A stretch of 64,000 nucleotides of DNA from Rhizobium sp. NLR16a (GCF_017948245.1 NZ_CP072865.1:1389501-1453500); one strand, 5' to 3'. Positions 42,280 to 51,597 are shown, counted from the stretch's first letter. The notes: generated by a model not told the origin, from the letters alone. Translations and numbers: made by a program.

Positions 42280-43746
42280 ATGCGGGCAATTCTGGCAATC
42301 GACCAGGGCACGACCAATTCGAAGGCGGTTCTGGTTTCCGAGAACGGAGAAATCGTCGGCAGAGGTTCGGCGCCGGTCGGCATCTCCTATCCGAAGCCGG
42401 GCTGGGTCGAACAAGACCCACGCCGGCTCTACGCCTCGGTCTGCGAGGCGGTCGACGCCTGCCTGACGGCCGGTCGCGATGTGACGATCGAGGCCGTGGC
42501 CGTTTCCAACCAGCGCGAGTCCGTCACTGCCTGGGACGCCGATACTGGAGAGGCTCTTGGGCCGGTGGTCAGCTGGCAGTGCCGCCGAACGGCGCAGGAT
42601 TGCGAACGTCTGATTGCCGAAGGCCAGCTTGACCGGGTGCAGGCGCTCACCGGCCTGCCATTGGATGCGATGTTCCCAGGTTCGAAATTCCGCTGGCTGC
42701 TCGACCGGGTTCCGGCTGGGCGATCGGTGCGGCTGGGAACGATCGACAGCTGGCTCGTCCACTGCCTGACGGGCGGGCGCCGGCATGCCTGCGACGCGTC
42801 GAATGCCGCCAGGAGCCAGTTGTTCGATCTGAAGGAGCAGAGATGGAGCGAGGAACTCGGCGAGATTTTCGGCGTCGATATCGCGCTGCTGCCCGAGGTG
42901 CTCGACAGCTCGGCCGATTTCGGCAGAACGCAAGGGTTGCCGGGTGTGCCGGACGGCACCCCCATCATGGCCGCGATCGGAGACAGCCACGCCGCCCTGT
43001 TCGGTCATGGGGCATTCAAGCCGGGCGACGGCAAGGTGACCTTCGGGACCGGCTCGTCGGTCATGACGACGCTTCCGCACTTCATTCCCCCGCGTAACGG
43101 CGTGACAACAACCGTCGCGTGGCGTATCGGGGGGAGGCCGACTTTCGCCTTCGAAGGCAATATTCTCGTTTGCGCCGCCAGTCTTCCCTGGATGGCCGAT
43201 ATTCTCGGCCTTGCGGATGTGGCGGCGCTCGTCGAACTTGCAGCGAGCGCCGAGCCGGGCGGGCCTGGCTTCGTGCCGGCATTCGTGGGACTGGGGGCAC
43301 CTTACTGGAATGCCGACGCCCGAGCCCTGTTCTCCCAGATCAACTTCAATACGACACGCGCGCAAATGGCCCGGTCGGTGACCGACTCCATCGCCCTGCA
43401 GGTGCATGACGTGATCGCGGCCATGCGGACGCAGAGCGGCGGCGCGCTTGGCGCGCTCTATGTGGATGGCGGCCCGAGCCGGAACCGCTTCCTGATGCAG
43501 TGCGTCGCCAACCTTATCGAACATCCGGTGATCCAATGCGAGGCACCCGAGGCGTCGGCGTTGGGCGCGGCCTATCTGGCGGGGCTGTCACTCGGTCTGT
43601 GGGGCGATCTTCAGATTGTCGCGGAGCTGCCGCGAAACACCGAGATTATCGAGCCGCAATCCCTCGATCGGGCGGGACTTCTCGATCGCTGGAATGATGC
43701 GCTCGTCCGCTCGACGTTCCGCGAAACAAAGGCTAAAGGTGAATAA
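42280..43746 (+). CDS. FGGY-family carbohydrate kinase
   Basis: A 488-residue kinase with both FGGY actin-like domains. ILAIDQGTTNSKAVLVSENG (phosphate 1), WVEQDPRRLYASVCEAVDAC, and VVSWQCRRTAQDCERLI resembling glycerol-kinase-like members form the first domain. IGDSHAALFGHGAFKPG, VTFGTGSSVMTT and LYVDGGPSRNRFLMQ (family signature 2 region) form the second. It phosphorylates a sugar or polyol with ATP before transketolase cleavage. Candidates are xylulose, apulose, ribulose, erythrulose or glycerol. It is 66 bp downstream of the transketolase genes and in the same operon. Confidence 0.92.
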   Translation: MRAILAIDQGTTNSKAVLVSENGEIVGRGSAPVGISYPKPGWVEQDPRRLYASVCEAVDACLTAGRDVTIEAVAVSNQRESVTAWDADTGEALGPVVSWQCRRTAQDCERLIAEGQLDRVQALTGLPLDAMFPGSKFRWLLDRVPAGRSVRLGTIDSWLVHCLTGGRRHACDASNAARSQLFDLKEQRWSEELGEIFGVDIALLPEVLDSSADFGRTQGLPGVPDGTPIMAAIGDSHAALFGHGAFKPGDGKVTFGTGSSVMTTLPHFIPPRNGVTTTVAWRIGGRPTFAFEGNILVCAASLPWMADILGLADVAALVELAASAEPGGPGFVPAFVGLGAPYWNADARALFSQINFNTTRAQMARSVTDSIALQVHDVIAAMRTQSGGALGALYVDGGPSRNRFLMQCVANLIEHPVIQCEAPEASALGAAYLAGLSLGLWGDLQIVAELPRNTEIIEPQSLDRAGLLDRWNDALVRSTFRETKAKGE

Positions 43747-43767
43747 AAATTCAATCTGGGATTAGCG

Positions 43768-44718
43768 ATGACTCGCCTCAACGAACTCCGCCTCATTTCA
43801 AGGGTCGCCCAGATGTACCATATCGAGGGACGGCGACAGGCGGAGATCGCGGAGCACCTTCGCTTGTCGCAGGCGACGGTGTCGCGCATGCTGAAGCGCG
43901 CCGAGGCTGAAGATATCGTCAGAACCAGTGTGATCCCTCCCGTCGGCACCTATAGCGAGCTCGAGGCGGCGCTTCGCGAGAAATACGATCTGCCGGAGGC
44001 GATCGTCGTCGAGTGCACGGAAGATCGGGACGGCGCCATCATGGCCCGTATCGGCGAGGCAGCGGCTCATCTCCTGGAGGTGACGCTTGCGCCGGGTGAG
44101 ATCATCGGCGTTTCGAGCTGGAGCCAGACCATTTTCAAGATGGTCGAGAACATTCATCCTCAGAAAAGCGCCCAGGCGAAATACGTCGTCCAGACCCTTG
44201 GAGGCATGGGAGATCCTTCGGTGCAGACGCATGCGACGCAGCTGACCACGCGGCTTGCACGGCTGACCGGGGCCGAGCCGAAACTGCTTCCCGTGCAGGG
44301 CGTGACGACGTCAAGGGAGGCAAAACTTCTGATGCAGTCCGATCCGTACGTCCGCGAGACGATGGACCTCTTCGGCAGCATAACGCTTGCGATCGTCGGC
44401 ATCGGCGCCGTCGAACCATCCGAACTTCTTGCGCGTTCCGGCAACATTTTTTCGGCCCGCGAACTCTCCGATCTCGCGGAAGCGGGAGCCGTCGGCGATA
44501 TTTCGCTTCGCTTCTTCGATAGGAACGGCAAGCCGGTCAAGACACCGCTTGATGATCGGGTGATAGGGCTTCCGCTTGAGGATCTCGAACGGGTGGACCG
44601 GGTCATTGCCCTTGCCGGTGGCGCCAAGAAGACCGAGGCGATCGCCGGCGCGCTGCGCGTCGGGGTGATCGATATGCTTGTGACTGACAAGTTTACCGCG
44701 CAGCGACTGACCGATTGA
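43768..44718 (+). CDS. SorC-family transcriptional regulator
   Basis: A 316-residue regulator. The N-terminal HTH is EGRRQAEIAEHLRLSQATVSRMLKRA (read from two parts, about residues 20-45). A SorC/DeoR-type sugar-phosphate-binding domain follows from about residue 60 (PGEIIGVSSWSQTI, GGMGDP, ATQLTTRLARLTG, GIGAVEPSELLARSGN, LAGGAKKTEAIAGALRVG). It is the last gene of the catabolic operon, 21 bp after the kinase. It probably binds the 15-bp motif repeated before both divergent operons and responds to the phosphorylated sugar. Confidence 0.93.
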   Translation: MTRLNELRLISRVAQMYHIEGRRQAEIAEHLRLSQATVSRMLKRAEAEDIVRTSVIPPVGTYSELEAALREKYDLPEAIVVECTEDRDGAIMARIGEAAAHLLEVTLAPGEIIGVSSWSQTIFKMVENIHPQKSAQAKYVVQTLGGMGDPSVQTHATQLTTRLARLTGAEPKLLPVQGVTTSREAKLLMQSDPYVRETMDLFGSITLAIVGIGAVEPSELLARSGNIFSARELSDLAEAGAVGDISLRFFDRNGKPVKTPLDDRVIGLPLEDLERVDRVIALAGGAKKTEAIAGALRVGVIDMLVTDKFTAQRLTD

Positions 44719-44769
44719 TGGGGTAGGGCGGAAGGCCCGCCTCGTCCTTCAAGGCTTCGCTCCCCTGAG

Positions 44770-45522
44770 TCAATGCGCCGTCCCATCGACGATGACATGG
44801 TCGTGGTCCAGCGAGCATTTCTCGATCCGGGCTTCGACCCTGTAAATCTCCCGCAGCATCTCCGCAGTGACCACATCTCTCGGCGCGCCGCAGGCGCGCA
44901 TGCGGCCGTTGGCGATGACCATCACCTTGTCGGCGAAGCGCAGCGCCTGGTTGAGGTCGTGGATGGCGATCAGGACGAGCATGCCTTTGGCACGCGCCCG
45001 GCGGCGCATGAAATCGAGGACTTCGATCTGGCGGTGCAGGTCGAGGGCGCTTGTGGGTTCGTCCATCAGCATGATTTCGGGCTCGCGCACCAGCGCCTGG
45101 GCGATCGAGACGAGCTGGCGCTGGCCGCCGGAGAGCGCGCCGAGATCGCGGAAGGCGAGCAAAGTGATATCGAGCGCTGCCATGATCTCGTCGATGAAGC
45201 GCAGGTCGCCATCGCCGATGGCCCAGGACTGGCCCTGCTTGCGGGCGAGCAGGATGGATTCGTAGACGGTCAGCACCGCATTGGCGGAGGTATCCTGCGG
45301 CATGTAGCTGATGGCGTTTTTCGCCCTTGAGCCTTCGACGACGACACGGCCCGGGCCCTTGAGCAGGCCGGTGATGCGCTTGAAGAGCGTCGACTTGCCG
45401 GCGGCGTTCGGGCCGATCACCGCGATCAACTCGCCCGATGTCATCACCGGCGTCGTCACATCTTCGACAAAAAGCTTGCGGCCGTGATAGGCGCCGACCG
45501 ACTGCAAATGAAGCGCTACCAT
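44770..45522 (-). CDS. Iron-siderophore-type ABC transporter ATPase (FecE-like)
   Basis: A 250-residue ATPase with Walker A GPNAAGKSTL, signature LSGGQRQLVSIAQALVREP, Walker B IMLMDEPTSALDL and switch AIHDLNQALRFADKVMVI. ATG 45522 has AGGAG 6 bp upstream and overlaps the permease gene by 7 bp. The longer open frame runs into the permease and is spurious. It powers uptake through the FecCD-type permease at 45516 with the binding protein at 46593. An iron-responsive operator stands before the operon. Confidence 0.92.
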   Translation of the reverse strand: MVALHLQSVGAYHGRKLFVEDVTTPVMTSGELIAVIGPNAAGKSTLFKRITGLLKGPGRVVVEGSRAKNAISYMPQDTSANAVLTVYESILLARKQGQSWAIGDGDLRFIDEIMAALDITLLAFRDLGALSGGQRQLVSIAQALVREPEIMLMDEPTSALDLHRQIEVLDFMRRRARAKGMLVLIAIHDLNQALRFADKVMVIANGRMRACGAPRDVVTAEMLREIYRVEARIEKCSLDHDHVIVDGTAH

Positions 45523-46586
45523 GATCGGCTCCTGTTCGAGAGGATGAGCGAAAAGAAGAAGGGCACGCCGACGAGTGCGGTGATGATGCCGATCGGGAAG
45601 ACGACGCCTGGGATGATCGATTTCGAGACGATCGAGGTCAGCGACAGCAGCAGTGCGCCCGAAAGGATCGAGCCCGGCAGGAAGAAGCGCTGGTCCTCGC
45701 CGAGGATCATGCGGGCGATGTGCGGCCCGACGAGGCCGACGAAGCCGATGGTGCCGACGAAGCTGACCGGCACGGCGGCAAGCAGCGAGACGACGAGCAT
45801 GGTTTCCAGCCGGATGCGGCGGACATTGACGCCGAAGCTTGCGGCCTTGTCCTCGCCGAGGCGGATGGCGGTCAGCGCCCAGGCATTGCGGGCAAAGAGC
45901 GGAAGGGCAGCCAGCAGTACGGCGAGCGTCACCCAGATCTTCGGCCACGTCGCCTTAGTGAGGCTGCCCATCGTCCAGAAGACGACCGCCGACAGTGCCT
46001 GTTCGGAAGCGAGATATTGCAGGAAGGCGAGGGCGGCGTTGAAGGTGAAGACCAGGGCGATGCCGAGCAGCACCACCGTCTGTACCGAGACCCCGCGGGC
46101 CTGCGAGACGAAATGTATGAACAGCGTGGCGATCAGCGCCATGATGAAGGCATTGACCGGCACCAGCAGGCCGGCAGCAACGGGCAGAAGCGGAACGCTG
46201 GTGACGATCGCCAGGGCCGCGCCGAAGCTTGCCGCCGCCGAAATGCCCAAGGTGAACGGGCTGGCGAGCGGATTGGCGAGGATCGTCTGCATCTGCGCGC
46301 CGGCGACGGAGAGCGACGCGCCGACGACGATCGCCATGATGGCAACCGGCATGCGGATGCCCCAGACGACGGCGCGGATCTGATCGGAAACGGAGGCGGG
46401 GTCGAGGAGGGCGGAGACGACGTCGCCGAGACTGTAGCGAGCCGGCCCCCAGGCGAGATCGACGGCGAAGGACAGGCAGAGCGCTGCCGTCATGGCGAAA
46501 AGGATCAGCAGCTTGCGCCGGGCGAGAGCGCGGTAGCGCTCCCTCCCTGCTTCCACGTCGATCGAATGTGCGGCAATCTCGGCCAT
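45516..46586 (-). CDS. FecCD-family ABC transporter permease
   Basis: A 356-residue inner-membrane permease with about ten helices. Markers are IRMPVAIMAIVVGASLSVAG, MQTILANPLASPFTLGISAA, and FVGLVGPHIARMILGEDQRF near the C-terminal third, which forms the ATPase-coupling region. A single permease gene implies a homodimeric pore, as in BtuC-type systems. It lies 6 bp downstream of the binding-protein gene. Confidence 0.93.
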   Translation of the reverse strand: MAEIAAHSIDVEAGRERYRALARRKLLILFAMTAALCLSFAVDLAWGPARYSLGDVVSALLDPASVSDQIRAVVWGIRMPVAIMAIVVGASLSVAGAQMQTILANPLASPFTLGISAAASFGAALAIVTSVPLLPVAAGLLVPVNAFIMALIATLFIHFVSQARGVSVQTVVLLGIALVFTFNAALAFLQYLASEQALSAVVFWTMGSLTKATWPKIWVTLAVLLAALPLFARNAWALTAIRLGEDKAASFGVNVRRIRLETMLVVSLLAAVPVSFVGTIGFVGLVGPHIARMILGEDQRFFLPGSILSGALLLSLTSIVSKSIIPGVVFPIGIITALVGVPFFFSLILSNRSRSW

Positions 46587-46592
46587 AGCGAT

Positions 46593-47729
46593 TTACTGTC
46601 CGATCCTGGCGTCGAGCCAGTAACCCGGCTGATAGGCGACCGGCAGGAATTTTTCGTGGAATTCCTTGAAGGTGGCATCGGGATCGAGATCGGCAAAGAG
46701 GTTCGGGTGGAGCCATTTGGCCAGTTGCTGGACGGCGACGAACTGGTAGGGGCTGGTATAGAACTGGTGCCAGATCGCATGAACATTGCCGCCGGCCACC
46801 GCCCTGGAGCCGGTGAAAGCGGGGTTTTCCATCAGCGTGATCAGCGCCTTGCGGCTGTCGCCGATGGTGGCTGTGGCATTCGGGCCGACATTGACATAAT
46901 CCTTGGCATTCTTGGTCTGGCTCCAGTTGGAGCCGGTGACGACGATGACCTCGGGATTGGAGGCGACGACCTGTTCGGCATTGATGGAGCCGGTATAACC
47001 GGGCAGGAAATCGGAGCCGAGATTGTGGCCGCCGGCCAAATCGACCATCAGGCCGAAATTATCCGGGCCGAATGTGCCGCAGCATTCCACCAGGCCGGCG
47101 GCGCGATACATGAAAACACCAGGCTTCGGCGGATTGGCCGCCTTCAGCCTGTCGGTGACGCGCGCCATCTGTTCCTTCCAGAAGCTGGCGACAGCCTCGG
47201 CACGGTCCTCATGGCCGAAGAGCTTGCCGAGAATCTTCAGGCTCGGCTCGGTGTTGGCGAGAATATGCTCGCGGAAATCGATGTAGACGATCTTCACTCC
47301 GATGCCGGAGAGCATCTCCTCGAGCTTCACTTCGTCAGCCGCCGTCTTGTTGCCGATCGGCAGAAGCAGCACGTCCGGGTGAAGCTTGACGACCGCTTCG
47401 GTCTGCAGCGTGCCGTCGGTCAGGTTCCCGAGGAAGGGCAGGTCCTTGCCCTTGGGAAACTTCTCGACATAGGCGGTGAAGCCGTCCTTGTCGGTGGTCC
47501 AGAGATCGTTGCGCCAGCCGACGATCTTGGCGAAGGGATCTTCCTTCTCGATCGGCGCGACGGCGTAGAGCATGCGGCCTTCTCCAAGGATCACACGTTC
47601 GACAGGCTTGTCGAAGCTGACTTCGCGGCCAGCCACATCCTTGATGGTAAAGGACTGGGCGGGCGCCGAAAGCGGCATCAAGCCGGCAATCGCAGCTGCG
47701 GAAACTGCGAGCATTTTCACGAAATTCAT
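46593..47729 (-). CDS. Iron-siderophore-type periplasmic binding protein
   Basis: A 378-residue type III binding protein with a signal peptide (MNFVKMLAVSAAAIAGLMP, cleaved near APAQS). FTIKDVAGREVSFDKPVERV is the classical start of the mature family domain; then LLLPIGNKTA, VYIDFREHILANTEPSLKIL and ASNPEVIVVTGSNW follow. CC near residue 217 (LVECCGTFG) is unusual. It is rather long for a hydroxamate binder, and the ligand could be a siderophore, haem or another metal complex. An iron-responsive operator overlaps the likely promoter. Confidence 0.9.
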   Translation of the reverse strand: MNFVKMLAVSAAAIAGLMPLSAPAQSFTIKDVAGREVSFDKPVERVILGEGRMLYAVAPIEKEDPFAKIVGWRNDLWTTDKDGFTAYVEKFPKGKDLPFLGNLTDGTLQTEAVVKLHPDVLLLPIGNKTAADEVKLEEMLSGIGVKIVYIDFREHILANTEPSLKILGKLFGHEDRAEAVASFWKEQMARVTDRLKAANPPKPGVFMYRAAGLVECCGTFGPDNFGLMVDLAGGHNLGSDFLPGYTGSINAEQVVASNPEVIVVTGSNWSQTKNAKDYVNVGPNATATIGDSRKALITLMENPAFTGSRAVAGGNVHAIWHQFYTSPYQFVAVQQLAKWLHPNLFADLDPDATFKEFHEKFLPVAYQPGYWLDARIGQ

Positions 47730-47777
47730 CTGGAAATTCCCCTGACGTCTGAATAATGTCCGCAGGCATAAGAAATA

Positions 47778-47792
47778 TGACTTTGTGAATCA
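47778..47792. promoter_or_regulatory. Iron-responsive operator (TGA-N9-TCA), RirA-type
   Basis: TGACTTTGTGAATCA fits the rhizobial IRO consensus TGA-N9-TCA. On the minus strand a TTGATT / TATGCC pair with 17-bp spacing overlaps it, so the operator would block the ABC operon promoter when iron is plentiful. It lies between divergent starts at 47729 and 47845. Confidence 0.55.
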
Positions 47793-47844
47793 AGTTATAT
47801 GTTTTAGAGCATTTCCAAACTGATACGACCCGGGGGTGCCTGCG

Positions 47845-48630
47845 ATGAATTCCATGAACACGAACTACACGATCCGCGATGAAATCCGCGATTTCTGGTC
47901 GGAAAGAGCGGCGACCTTCGATCAAAGCGTCGGCCATGAAATCTTTTCCGAAGCGGAACGGAAGGGCTGGCGGCGGCTGATCCGAAAGCATCTCGGCGAG
48001 GGGCAGGGGCGCGCGGCGCTCGACCTTGCCTGCGGCACGGCCGTCATTTCGCATCTGATGAATGATGCCGGCTTCAAGGTGACGGGGCTCGACTGGTCGG
48101 ATGCGATGCTGGCGCAGGCGCGCGCCAAGGCGAAGAAGCGCGGTACCGATATCCGCTTCGTCTCCGGCGACGCTGAAAACACCATGGAGCCGAAGGATAG
48201 CTACGACGCCATCACCAACCGCCATCTCGTCTGGACGCTGGTGGACCCGGCTTCGGCCTTCAAGGAATGGTTTTCAGTGCTGAAGCCGGGCGGCAAGGTG
48301 CTGATCGTCGACGGCAATATGGGCCGGGAAACCTGGGTGAAGAGCCTGCAGAAGTTTTGGACAAAGGTGACGGGCAAACCGGCGGCAAGCCACATGTCAC
48401 CGGAGATGATGGCACGGCACCAGAGTATCCGCTCCCGCGTGCACTTTTCCCACGAGATGCCGGCCGAAGCGATCGTCGATCTTCTCAGCAAGGCCGGCTT
48501 CGTGGAGATTGTGGTCGACCGCAAGCTTGGCGATATTCATTGGGCGCAGGCGCGCAAGATGCCGTTCCTGCGCGGGCTGGAGCGGATGATGCAGGAGCGG
48601 TTTGCGATTTGTGCGCGTAAGCCTGGGTGA
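47845..48630 (+). CDS. SAM-dependent methyltransferase beside the iron transporter
   Basis: A 261-residue class I methyltransferase. IRDFWSERAATFDQSVGH starts the fold; motif I is ALDLACGTAVISHLM (about residues 61-75), followed by VTGLDWSDAMLAQAR, DAITNRHLVWTLVDP and LKPGGKVLIVDGNMG. The C-terminal part (RFAICARKPG) is typical of UbiE/small-molecule methyltransferases. ATG 47845 was chosen; GTG 47836 and ATG 47854 are possible. Divergent transcription from a siderophore-type transporter and the operator between them suggest iron control and perhaps modification of a chelator; that role is inference. Confidence 0.87.
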   Translation: MNSMNTNYTIRDEIRDFWSERAATFDQSVGHEIFSEAERKGWRRLIRKHLGEGQGRAALDLACGTAVISHLMNDAGFKVTGLDWSDAMLAQARAKAKKRGTDIRFVSGDAENTMEPKDSYDAITNRHLVWTLVDPASAFKEWFSVLKPGGKVLIVDGNMGRETWVKSLQKFWTKVTGKPAASHMSPEMMARHQSIRSRVHFSHEMPAEAIVDLLSKAGFVEIVVDRKLGDIHWAQARKMPFLRGLERMMQERFAICARKPG

Positions 48631-48666
48631 TGTGGAGGGCGCTGAGCGCCGCCAGCCGTGAATGAC

Positions 48667-48745
48667 CCCTATCACAGGAAGGGACTCTCTCGCGCCCAAA
48701 GACTTGGGCGCATTGGATTCCTGTGACAGGCACAGGAATGAGGGT
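48667..48745. repeat. Rhizobial palindromic element (truncated copy)
   Basis: Contains two perfect stem-loops: GCGCCCAA-AGAC-TTGGGCGC (48692-48711) and ATTCCTGTG-ACAGG-CACAGGAAT (48717-48739). The second matches the ends of the element at 62298-62494 and the copy at 58379-58411; the left end is degenerate. Confidence 0.7.
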
Positions 48746-48772
48746 GGATGGGGTGGGCTTTCTCGTCAAACA

Positions 48773-49819
48773 TCACCCGCCAGTGACACTCATATGCCGG
48801 GCCACAGCGGGACGATTATGAGTCCGGTCGATAATGAAGTCGTGGCCTTTGGGCTTGCGGGTGATGGCTTCGTCGATGGCGGCGTGGAGGAGGGCGTCGT
48901 CTTCGGTGGCGCGGAGTGCGGCGCGGAAATCCGCGGCGTCGTTCTGGCCGAGGCACATATAGAGCGTGCCGGTGCAGGTGAGCCGGACGCGGTTGCAGCT
49001 TTCGCAGAAATTATGGGTCATCGGTGTGATGAAGCCGAGACGGCCGCCGGTCTCGGCAACCCTGGCGTAACGCGCCGGGCCGCCGGTCTGGTAATCTATG
49101 TCAGTTAGCGTGAACTGACGTTCGAGATCGGCGCGCAGCTCGGAGAGCGGCAGGTATTGATCGGTGCGGTCCTCTTCGATCTCGCCCATCGGCATGGTTT
49201 CGATGACGGTGAGGTCCATGCCGCGGCCATGGGCGAAGCGCAAGAGATCGGGAACCTCGGCATCGTTAAAATTCTTCAGCGCCACGGCATTGAGCTTGAT
49301 CTTCAGACCGGTTTTCTGCGCCGCGTCGATGCCTTCCATGACTTTGTCGAAATCGCCCCAGCGGGTGATCTTACGGAATTTGTCGGGATCGAGCGTATCG
49401 AGCGAGACGTTGATGCGGCGCACGCCGCAATCATAAAGTTCGGCGGCATGGCGGGAAAGCTGCGAGCCGTTGGTCGTCAGCGTCAGTTCGTCGAGGCCGG
49501 AACCGATCTTTTCGCCGAGCTTGCGCACCAGATACATGATGTTCTTGCGCACCAGCGGCTCGCCGCCGGTCAGCCTGATCTTGCTGACACCCTTGGCGAT
49601 GAAGGCGGAACAGAGACGGTCGAGCTCTTCGAGCGTCAAGAGATCCTTCTTCGGCAGAAAGGTCATATTCTCCGCCATGCAATAGGTGCAGCGGAAGTCG
49701 CAGCGGTCCGTGACGGAGACGCGGAGATAGGTGACCGTCCGGCCGAAAGGATCGATCATCGGATGTGCATCTGCCTTGAGCGGCGATGCGCTGCCTATCG
49801 TTCCCACTCTCGTATTCAC
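48773..49819 (-). CDS. moaA: GTP 3',8-cyclase, molybdenum cofactor biosynthesis
   Basis: A 348-residue radical SAM enzyme. The N-terminal cluster motif is CDFRCTYCM (CxxxCxxC), the C-terminal cluster has [13 protein letters not shown] plus a later Cys, and the C-terminus ends in the essential Gly-Gly (SVTGG). It converts GTP to the precursor of cyclic pyranopterin monophosphate. The start is GTG 49819, giving the usual rhizobial N-terminus MNTRVGTIG, with GGAGGA just upstream; the longer frame to 49852 is less likely. Its partners mobA/mobB lie 16 kb to the left. Confidence 0.95.
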   Translation of the reverse strand: MNTRVGTIGSASPLKADAHPMIDPFGRTVTYLRVSVTDRCDFRCTYCMAENMTFLPKKDLLTLEELDRLCSAFIAKGVSKIRLTGGEPLVRKNIMYLVRKLGEKIGSGLDELTLTTNGSQLSRHAAELYDCGVRRINVSLDTLDPDKFRKITRWGDFDKVMEGIDAAQKTGLKIKLNAVALKNFNDAEVPDLLRFAHGRGMDLTVIETMPMGEIEEDRTDQYLPLSELRADLERQFTLTDIDYQTGGPARYARVAETGGRLGFITPMTHNFCESCNRVRLTCTGTLYMCLGQNDAADFRAALRATEDDALLHAAIDEAITRKPKGHDFIIDRTHNRPAVARHMSVTGG

Positions 49820-50000
49820 CAATTCCTCCGCGGCGCGATTGTAGCGCGCCAAGCCGAACCCCGGCCGTTTTCAAGCGACATGTTTCTATTTGTGCATATG
49901 TGATTGCCCCGTCAAGGGAAACGGATTTCGCACACGCTAATTTGCGCTTGCCTCGAAAAAGCCGAACGCCTACTTCTCCAAGGGAAAGAGGGTGATAGAG

Positions 50001-50375
50001 ATGAACGATATCTGGCCGAGCGAACTTCGCGTTTCAAAGGACCGGCAGCGGCTGGTGGTGACCTTCAACGACGGCCAGAGATTCGATCTTTCGGCCGAAC
50101 TCCTGCGCGTTCTGTCACCGTCTGCCGAGGTGCAGGGCCACGGGCCGGGACAGAAGGTGACGGTGCCGGGCAAACGCAATGTCGCGATCATCTCGATGAC
50201 GCCGACCGGCAATTATGCGGTTCGAATCGGTTTCGACGACATGCACGATACCGGCATCTACACTTGGACCTACCTGCGCGAACTGGGCGAACGGGGGGCA
50301 GAGCTGTTTTCGGCCTATGAGGACGAGCTTCGGGAAAAGGGCATGAACCGCGACACGGCGGAAAAGCCGCGCTGA
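50001..50375 (+). CDS. DUF971 protein (gamma-butyrobetaine hydroxylase-like N-terminal domain)
   Basis: A 124-residue protein of one DUF971 domain: WPSELRVSKDRQRLVVTFNDG, LSAELLRVLSPSAEVQGHG, VAIISMTPTGNYAVRIGFDD and HDTGIYTWTYLRELG. Conserved His residues suggest metal binding; some members are linked to iron-sulfur protein maturation, but the function is not settled. ATG 50001 has a GAGGG ribosome site 8 bp upstream (GTG 49992 possible). The LtrA gene follows after 28 bp, so the two may be co-transcribed. Confidence 0.9.
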   Translation: MNDIWPSELRVSKDRQRLVVTFNDGQRFDLSAELLRVLSPSAEVQGHGPGQKVTVPGKRNVAIISMTPTGNYAVRIGFDDMHDTGIYTWTYLRELGERGAELFSAYEDELREKGMNRDTAEKPR

Positions 50376-50403
50376 ATTTCAATACATGGCTACCGGGGGA
50401 CAC

Positions 50404-51594
50404 ATGGCGAAAACGAATAGGAAGAACTGGCTGCGCGCCAAGGGCAGCGCCGCCGGCAGCAAGGTGACCTTCCTTGAACTGTTCTTCGACCTGGTCTTCG
50501 TCTTTTCGATCTCGCAGCTTTCGCATGCGCTCGCCGCTCATTATACGCCGCTCGGCGCCGTCGAAGCGGCGCTGATGACCTTCGCCGTCTGGTGGGTGTG
50601 GATCTTCACCGCCTGGGTGACGAATTGGCTCGATCCCGACAGGATGCCGGTGCGTGGCATGCTGGTGGTGCTGATGATGCTCGGGCTGGTGCTTTCCGCC
50701 TCCATCCCCGAGGCCTTCGGAGGCAAGGGATTGCTCTTTGCCGGGGCCTATGCGGCGATGCAGGTCGGACGCTCATTGTTTACGACCTATGCGATGACCC
50801 GCGTCGACCGGGCCAATACGCTGAATTTCGTGCGCATCACAAGCTGGCTAGCGGCGGCCGGCGTCTTCTGGATCGCCGGTGGCTTGCTCGAGCATGAAGC
50901 CAGGTTGATTGTCTGGATGATTGCGCTTGCTATTGAATATGCCGGGCCAGCCGCAGGCTTTGCAGTGCCGGGGCTCGGCCGTTCGGTTCCAAGCGACTGG
51001 GACGTGTCCGGCGCGCACATGGCGGAGCGCTGCGCGCTCTTCGTTATCATCTGCCTCGGCGAAGCGATCCTCGTTTCCGGCCGTACCTTTTCCGAGTTGC
51101 CGATCTCAGGACTGACGAGCATCGTCTTCGTCACCGGCTTTGTTGGCACCGTCACCATGTGGTGGCTCTATTTCCGCTTCGGCCACGGGCGCGCCGCTCA
51201 TCGCATTGAGCATGAGGAAACGCCGGGTGCCTTGGCCCGGCAGGCCTTCACCTATGGGCATATTCCGATTCTGGCCGGCATCATCGTGCATGCGGTGGCG
51301 GTCGAATTCATGTTCTCGCATCCGCACGAGACGGGCGATTTCGGCGTCGCCGCGGCGGTGCTCGGCGGCTCCGGCCTGTTCCTCGTCGGCAATCTCTGGT
51401 TCAAGGGCGCGACTAGCGGTCAGATACCGCTGTCGCATCTTGCGGGCCTCGTGCTTGTGGTCCTGCTGGCCTTCGTGGCCCCCTTCATCGAGATCTATCT
51501 GCTGGGCATTCTGGCGACGCTGGTGCTGATCATCGTCGCCGCCTGGGAGTACCGATCGCTGAGCGGCGCGTCGACGGCACCGTCGCTGCATTGA
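50404..51594 (+). CDS. Low temperature requirement protein A (LtrA) family membrane protein
   Basis: A 396-residue membrane protein with about ten transmembrane helices. The family start VTFLELFFDLVFVFSISQLSH (about residue 20) is clear, as are TNWLDPDRMPVRG, AERCALFVIICLGEAILVSG and FRFGHGRAAHRIEH. LtrA was named from Listeria growth at low temperature; the molecular activity is unknown. ATG 50404 was preferred because a GGGGGA ribosome site precedes it; ATG 50386 is an alternative. It converges on the MarR gene with 3 bp between stops. Confidence 0.9.
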   Translation: MAKTNRKNWLRAKGSAAGSKVTFLELFFDLVFVFSISQLSHALAAHYTPLGAVEAALMTFAVWWVWIFTAWVTNWLDPDRMPVRGMLVVLMMLGLVLSASIPEAFGGKGLLFAGAYAAMQVGRSLFTTYAMTRVDRANTLNFVRITSWLAAAGVFWIAGGLLEHEARLIVWMIALAIEYAGPAAGFAVPGLGRSVPSDWDVSGAHMAERCALFVIICLGEAILVSGRTFSELPISGLTSIVFVTGFVGTVTMWWLYFRFGHGRAAHRIEHEETPGALARQAFTYGHIPILAGIIVHAVAVEFMFSHPHETGDFGVAAAVLGGSGLFLVGNLWFKGATSGQIPLSHLAGLVLVVLLAFVAPFIEIYLLGILATLVLIIVAAWEYRSLSGASTAPSLH

Positions 51595-51597
51595 TCA

